NCBI GenBank assembly: GCA_021014325.1
Contig: CM037466.1
Coordinates: 15,960,765 to 16,024,764 of the forward strand
From: Plazaster borealis
Lineage: Eukaryota > Echinodermata > Asteroidea > Forcipulatida > Labidiasteridae
Direction of reading: 5' to 3'
DNA: 64,000 nucleotides
Below, piece after piece: positions 57,188 through 64,000 of this stretch. A program made the translations under genes and the position numbers. A model generated the notes under the pieces. It did not search any database and was not told where the DNA came from. It saw only the letters and a list, made by a program, of their open reading frames with translations. Position 1 is the first letter of the stretch. Every line of letters begins with the position of its first letter.

Positions 57188-60100
57188 TCACACCATTAAT
57201 TCGTTCTCCTCTAGCTGGCGTAATTTAACGACACCGGGACCGACAACGACTATGCCTGGGTAAACAGCGCCCTCTAGTTTTACATTTACGCAGTGGAAAC
57301 TCTCCTTATTTTCTCCGTCGAAAAAAGACACGCGTCCCTTGTCAACTTCGACACATACGCCGACTGCGCTTGACGACAGCGTGTGAACACTGTGCTTATT
57401 ACCGTTGATTCCTGCCTTTTTGCTGCTCTTCGTTGATTCGCCTGGGAGGAAAATCTTCCCTCCGTAATAGTTAATCAACACCGTAGGGTCGGTCCGCGAG
57501 CCCCTGTCAGTTTCGAGCTCCTCGCAACTATCGTGGCCGCTGTCACCGTCCGTGTGACTACTGATAGGGTCACCGAGTCTGCGCGACCGTCTCTCACTGA
57601 TGACGCCGATCTGAACAGCGCATGGTGATTGGTCGACAATGACCTCCCAGTAGTGACGTCCGTTTGTGAGCTTCCGGTCGCCGAGACAGAAGGCTGGAGA
57701 GAGTGTGATGGGAGAGGAGGGCATTGGACTGCTGAAGGGCGAGAAGAGGTGGTTGGGACGAACAGTGACCCGGGAACCGTCTTTACTGATGGACGGTCCA
57801 TGGGTTCCGTTTGGCTGGCATGGTGTCCATTTAAAAGATAAAACTGTAAGAAAAATAATAGGAATATTATAAATGTGATAATAGTCGAAAGAACCAAACT
57901 GGCTCTGAGCCTACATGTTAACAGTCCCCTGACTACCCAGAATGACTGCCCAAATGAGTCTCTGTCACTCAGGTGTTTGCTCATCAAAACACATTGACTA
58001 ACTATTTTGACTAGTCGATCAACTATAGACGTTTTCGACTGAAAAAACATACCACGCATGCGTGATTTAAATCACACATTAACGAAAGGTCGTCACCTGA
58101 ACTTGCTCCTAGACTGAGTTACGGTTTGGTTGGAAGTCACCGCGGCTAAACCAAATTCGCAACAATGATCGAAATGCAAACATGACTGTATCTGGTCGGA
58201 GTCGTCATAGGCTGGATCCACTGACGAAGTGGCTACTTTGGCTATAATCACATGTAAATCATTCTGGGAATCTGACCAATATGACAACATAGATAGGCTG
58301 GTTCCATTGACATTTTAATATTATCGATCGTTGCTACGATCGTATTCTTAATCAGGGAACCCGACATTGATGGCTAAGACCGAAGCAATTATTCTTACCG
58401 GGAGCAGGAACTGTTCTGATTACCACGCTCTTGCTGTACTCTCCCTTTCCAGCCCGATTCTCTCCACGAACTCTGACCTTATATCTACTCTCTGGCTCGA
58501 GGTCAGTCAGGATAAATCTGAAAACAAAATAAATGAATGCTTATCATCAAGTAAAGATTCAATGTTTACAGGGTCAACTAATTTGATTTAAAAATAAATT
58601 ATTTGAAAAATCCACACGCAGATGCATTTATGTCTTTCCCTGATCATGTACAGGAAGTCTGGTGAAGATTGTGGCGAAGAGAGGGGTTTCTAACTCGTTG
58701 GTTTGTAGTTTGGCGAACGTATCGGGGTTATGCTTAATATTACTGATTATGACAGTGTCTTAAATTTCAAAGGTCACTGAGATTAATCATTTTGGTGTAT
58801 TGACCCAATTCACCTGACGACCACTTCGCTATTAAAACAAATTCCGACGTAAGTCTACAATAAGACAATAATGTGACTTGTTTCCGACGTACCTGCACTG
58901 TTTTATCTCCTCAACTGACGTCCACAAATCGTCTGAGCCAGAGTCACTCCGGCCACTTAATGTGTTCTCCCGGGAAAGGGTGGTTGGAGTGGGCGGCTTT
59001 GTCCCACCGTCGTTCCGAATCAATTTGCGGTACTCTAACCGGTATGTATCGGCTTTGGAGTCCCCAGTGGGCGGGTCCCACTCGACGGTCACATGATTGT
59101 ATGATTGACACCTCTTAGCGGATATACTTGGAGCATCTGGTGCTGTTCAGACAAGATCAATTACTAATCATAAGAGCATAGGCTATAGTGATAACAGTTT
59201 CCTATTATGAATTAAACTTACAAGTATTCATCAGTCTGTAAACTGCTTTGGAAGAAAGTGAATTGGTACAGACGAAGTTTCATTATACAAACTATTTAAC
59301 AGTTTTACATGCATCACCACAATCCGGTGTAAGTAATTTCACGAAACCATGCTCTAAAAGAAATGAATGATGTTATTTTGCAAATATCACGCCTGAGATT
59401 CATTACCGTAACTTTGTGTTTTTTAAATTTCAAACGCATTTTTTTAAACCTTGTGTACATAGAAGCGATTGTGTTAATATTATAAGGCAATAAAAAATAT
59501 ATAAAAACCTGTGTTATACATTGAAGCGATTTTGTCCTTTGGGCAACCTGTTTCAATTTTGTGAATGTAATAACTGGCAAAATAGTTCACCAAAACAACT
59601 TACCTTTATGAAAGCTGAGATACGTAAGAGCGCGGAGTGCGCTCTCGTTGTCGATAGTGAAGTTGTTGAAATCGTGATAGGCGTGGACCGGACTAAGTTC
59701 TGCCTCTTTTATGACCTTTACAGTCTCAATCAGTCTGTTAAGAACAAAAGATAATTGTAACATATCAAAACAACTATTTGTAGAAATGATTGACTGCTTC
59801 AATATGTAACAACACTGTACTTTGAGATATCTGAGAAGCAGCCAACCCATAAGAACAAGTAACAAAACAAAGATATTTATGTGGAAGATGGAAAAGCGAC
59901 GAATTGCTGATGACAGACGGCAGAAATGACGTCACATGAGGAAAGGCGCAGCCCGAAGAATGGCACTAGCTTTCAACGTATTATTCAGAATCGCGAAATA
60001 GGTAACGTTGTTTCATTTAGAGAAATGCTTATGAAAACCAAGAAAAAACCACATAATTTGTCAGCATAGTCTACCTGCTCGTTGCTTTATGCCTTACAAA

Positions 60101-63100
60101 TGCGATCGTGTGGGGATGTGCACGCATACAAACTTCAATTCATTTTGGAAGCAACCCGGATTGGACAATAAACCCCTTCATTGGCCGCAATCGCTTATGA
60201 AACGTGCACCCGTGAAGTGCTATCATTGGCTGAGAGTCGTGCGCAGCGCGTACGGCGCGTGCACGTTTCCATTGTTTGACATCAACGATGGCGACCAATG
60301 ACATAAACTCCTCTATGATGACCAGTTACACTCACCGGCCAAGTATCGGCCTAGCAGCCTGCACAAAGCAAGCCTTATCGGTCTCCTTTAACATCTCCTG
60401 TGCCAGGTCCACCACGCTACATCCCTTCAAGATTTCTTGATAGCTCTTGAGCTGTGTTTGGACTGCCTCCACTCTACGACCGATCTCTGCTTCGGTGGCC
60501 TGGGAGAGGTTTGCACTGCGGTCTGCCAGGGTGGCCTGGAGGGTGGACAGTGAAGTCGCGAGCTGGTCTCGTGCCATGCCACCATTTTCCTGAAATACAA
60601 ATATTCAATCATGAAAGATAATAGGTGGGGTTTTTTGAAAATCTTCCGTGATGAAGAAAACGACACTACGTGATACATGATTAAACCATGACTAGTTAAA
60701 ATATAGTAATTTTGACGAATCAATGAAAGCTTAGAATTACAGCCAGTTAATCGGTTATTGCACACAAATCTTACGATAAAGGTGGGGACAAACTTTGAGA
60801 AAATTAACGAAAATGTTGTTATGCTTACTATAATCAAACTAAAGGTTCAACATCGGTAAATTTGTCTAAATTGCTGCCTTTTGTATGCTTGTGTATTTCT
60901 ATGAATCAAGACATGGTACGACGATAGTAATGTTGGGCAGACTGTCATTCAAACCCTTGAATCCAGTGATTCTCATTGTTGGGAATTATAATGCTACAAC
61001 TAGCATGTAAACTCTTTCCTATAAGTGAACACGGTAATTATTATGTTGGACTTCTAGATTTAACATTTTTAAGAAATAATGTTCAACAAAGTTTGAAAGA
61101 AAACGTGTTTTCAAAAGGGAATGACGTTGCCATCCGTGTCTCATGCAGGCTAAGCCATCAGTCTGAACAGAAGGATGTCTACAATTATATGGAGACAACA
61201 TAGGGGAAACGCCCAAGATGATGTCACGTTTATGTCTTACTTAATAATAATAGCAGCGCTTATCTGAGGACAATTAGTTTATCCCCTGGGAATGACAAGG
61301 TATTAGAACCAAGGGACGGACATATTGCAACAGGAAGCAAAACGTTTAACATTTACCAAACCACATGCATGTGTGAGATTGACGTTTGCTTGACAGAATG
61401 TTCAAGGTAAGTTCGGTAAAGTAGCTATTTCTGAAGCATTAAAAATAAAGATCAAATGCTATAAGCAGATAAAAACAGTGAGATGACTCAGTTGAATAAT
61501 TATACATGTAAAAGGGACACATTACCTCCAGATTGCGCGTTTGTTATTAAATTGATATGGTTGGACAAATTTTTTAAAGGTAGAATATAATTATTCATAT
61601 AAATATCCCTCGAAATTAGTGTGGTTTTCCTTTTACTTAACTAACGCGGTCCGTATTTTTGTAGAGTCAAAAATGTCGTTCTAAAAAATGGTGGACAGTG
61701 TTTTTTCACAACGTAAAAGGAAAACCACACAATTTCGAGGGTTGGGAGTCAATTCAACATGATGGCATGTTTCACCCATATACAACAGTGGCTATTGTGA
61801 ACATGGGACGACTTTATATAGGCCTACTCGGGGTGTTTGATTTACTGATGTCTTTTATTCGAACAGGTATTTGTTAACATTCGTATAATAGTCGTCGATC
61901 TGTTTAGTGTAAATTCTCATAATATTGCAAAGTAGGCTATTACGTAATACTACACAAATCTCTTACTTCTCATCTTCTCCCATTTTATCAAATATACATT
62001 TAAGAATTTCACGTGACTCACTGACTCATGGTTTGGAATAAAATAAACTAAAACTTCCTGACTTCTGCAGGATATTATACACTGTTAAGTGTGAAGTCGG
62101 GACTAAGAAACTTTCGCTGAATTAAGACACAGTGTTTTCCAACCTAGACCGAACTTCTTAGAGCTAACCTAGAGGAAAACTAATCAAACAAAACATAATA
62201 TGTTTATTTGCCATGTATAATTACAACTGTGCTTAGCAAATGTATCAGCTTAGCAGTTCTTTGAATTTAATTACAGGAAACAGAGGTCAAAACCAGAAAC
62301 CAGGAAAAGGAGCATAACACTATGGTTTCAGTAAACAGTCGTTTCCTTTACCTCTATTTTGCCACTCAGACCGTTGAGGGTGTCTACGCTGTTCCGTATT
62401 GCTTCACGCTTCCCTCTGATTGCGGCGAGGTAACTCTCTAGTTTCTCCTAATAATGATGATAAGAGCAATAAATGAGTAATTAATTCGATTTCTTAAATT
62501 ATTAATAAAGAGGAGTTGCAATAAAAAAGTAGATCAGTTTCTCACCTTAACAATGGTATATTTCCTCTCAATGATGGACATCTTGTGTTTGGCGTGAGTG
62601 CCGCTGAATTTGCACCGGTGGCAGACGGGCTTCTGACAGCCATCACAGTACATCGTTACCCTCTCGGTCGGATGCTCGGTGCAGGTGATCGTCTAAACAT
62701 CAATACAGATTTGGAAACATGAACTTCATTATTTTCCAAACTGTGCGCAGAAGTTAGAATACAATCATAAACACCTTGTGAAGACAGTCAACACTACTTT
62801 AATAGGCAAACCACTTTTTGTTTCTCCACATTGAGTGGCTCCCCTTGCTCGGGCGAATTCAAATTAAAATATTTAAAAATAATAATAATAAAAGTAATGA
62901 GCGAAACTCTTATTAACCTCATTGTGAACATCACTCTTTGAAAAGCACCCAATCTGATAAAACAATGGTAAATACTTCATAAGGCATTGACATAATTATA
63001 TGCAACTTTAAGCAAGACAAAATTCTATATGACTGATAAACCAGAGTCCATAATGTCCCGAATGAATTGAGGCGACATCTCATTAAGACGATAACTCTAT

Positions 63101-63454
63101 AGTGTGATGAAATAAAAGAAGTAATACAAACCAAGTCATTCTTAAGTAATATAAACCAAGTTGTTCTTAATATAAATCAAGTTATTCTAAACTGGGATTC
63201 ACCCTTCCATCCAAGTTATCTGGTGTTAAGCATTACCCAGATTCAACAAAACAATTACCTTAGGCCTGAAGTTATGTGTCGGTCCAATATGTTCATGTTG
63301 AGCCCTAGAAGTTCCCCACACATGGAAGTTCTTGTAACACTCGTTACAGTAGCTGATTTTGCAGTCCAGACAGCTTTTGGTTGCGTCTAGCGGAGGTTTG
63401 ACCTTACACAGTCCGCACGGGATACTTGCAGCCTTCTTGGCGGCTAGCTTGAAC
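57188..63454 (-). CDS. TRIM36: TRIM36/TRIM46-like class I TRIM protein, eight 3' exons (615 aa visible, partial)
   Basis: Class I TRIM E3 ligases with a COS box bind microtubules. Exons: 63454-63259, 62692-62546, 62447-62352, 60589-60336, 59734-59604, 59142-58893, 58517-58399, 57843-57188, with continuous frame and GT-AG introns. Visible residues: B-box 1 (12-50, CGLC...CLDC...CNEC, then HVWGTSRAQHEHIGPTHNFR); B-box 2 (66-110, CTEHPTERVTMYCDGC...CHRCK); coiled coil (115-210); COS region (AQEMLKETDKACFVQAA, HDFNNFTIDNESALRAL); FN3 (276-397, with an inserted polar loop, TLSGRSDSGSDD); SPRY (399-615, GRHYWEV, DSGHDSCEE, VGVCVEVDKGRVSFFDG). The order and these signatures match TRIM36/TRIM46 more than MID or TRIM9. 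The RING exon lies beyond the right edge. Confidence 0.9.
61607..61741. mobile_element. Palindromic MITE with about 29-bp inverted ends
   Basis: The left arm from 61607 (CCCTCGAAATTAGTGTGG, then TTTTCCTTTTAC) pairs with the right arm 61713-61741 with one or two mismatches. A 76-base interior is non-coding. It lies in an intron of the TRIM36-like gene between the exons at 62352 and 60589. Confidence 0.7.
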
Positions 63455-64000
63455 CTACGGCGAGAACGAAAACAACGTGAAGTTGACATTGAAGATAAAG
63501 TTTCCGCGTATTCCGTAAAAAAACGGTGCATTCCGCTTTTACCTTATAGCTTATGGAAAATACACGGTTAAGGCAACATGAGGTATCTCAAGTTTGGGCA
63601 TACTTCCAGGCGAATTGTGAAAACATGTTTTCGAGTTTGTTTATACGGTAATGAGAAGCTGGTTGGTAAGATGTCTTCTTGAGTGGTTACATTTGCCGTT
63701 CCGAGAAAAATATAGTTTGACAGATGAAGCGTGGTCGACAATTAAAACGGCACTATAGCATAAAACATTTGTGCAAAAACTGTTGCCGTGTCTAGCAGAA
63801 AAATGAAAACACCATTCATTTAAGTTATTTCAACGAATAAAACTTCTTAGTCCAGCCAAAATAGTATCATCTGAAGCGACTTGAATGTTTTCGCATTATA
63901 ATTTGACGAAGAGATGAAATCCAGTATAATTTGACGAAGAGATGAAATCCAGTCCGCGGCATTCAATCATTCTTTCCAGATCAATCTTTCTCGAACTCGA
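63455..64000. other. TRIM36-like intron and a 28-bp tandem duplication
   Basis: Intron sequence upstream of the first visible TRIM exon, with the acceptor AG at 63456-63455 (minus). A perfect two-copy duplication of TATAATTTGACGAAGAGATG plus 8 further bases lies at 63897-63924 and 63925-63952. No further exon is recognised before the edge. Confidence 0.7.

Overview
This is an intron-rich, AT-rich animal nuclear sequence. The five gene models that could be followed across splice sites, plus one partial gene, look like single-copy metazoan orthologues. The gene set (TRIM36/46 class, NECAP, SDS22, GMPS, 15-PGDH), the tRNA-derived SINE, the L2-type LINE and the many foldback/MITE elements suggest a marine invertebrate deuterostome. 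An echinoderm, perhaps a sea star, is my best guess, but that is inference. No prokaryotic or organellar sequence, rRNA, tRNA gene or CRISPR array was seen.

Layout, left to right. (1) 409-987 (+): last exon of a TPR-repeat protein with a C-terminal membrane segment. (2) 3111-4704: a 54-bp minisatellite with higher-order structure. (3) 5266-10051 (-): a complete 7-exon NAD-dependent 15-hydroxyprostaglandin dehydrogenase-like SDR of 269 aa. (4) 17446-24298 (-): a complete 7-exon NECAP endocytic adaptor of 290 aa. (5) 24745-33521 (+): a complete 9-exon PPP1R7/SDS22 of 339 aa. (6) 39358-50267 (-): a complete 16-exon GMP synthase (GMPS) of 685 aa. (7) 57188-63454 (-): eight 3' exons of a TRIM36/TRIM46-like gene (B-boxes, coiled coil, COS, FN3, SPRY); its RING end lies beyond the right edge. 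I joined exons by hand; every junction keeps frame and uses GT-AG.

NECAP and PPP1R7 are divergent, with start codons 447 bp apart, so they probably share a bidirectional promoter. The genes are otherwise functionally unrelated (prostaglandin/NAD metabolism, clathrin coat, PP1 regulation, purine synthesis, microtubule-associated E3 ligase), as expected of an ordinary gene neighbourhood.

The unusual content is the mobile DNA. Introns 1 of NECAP and PPP1R7 hold three foldback elements with 9-11-bp target duplications. Two of them share termini although one is about 750 bp and the other only 86 bp. A non-autonomous hAT element with an 8-bp duplication sits inside the largest. Elsewhere there are three TTAA-flanked MITEs, several other palindromic MITEs, a nearly intact L2-type reverse transcriptase with one in-frame stop, an L2 fragment that split a 34-bp minisatellite, and two decayed partial exon duplications inside GMPS and NECAP.
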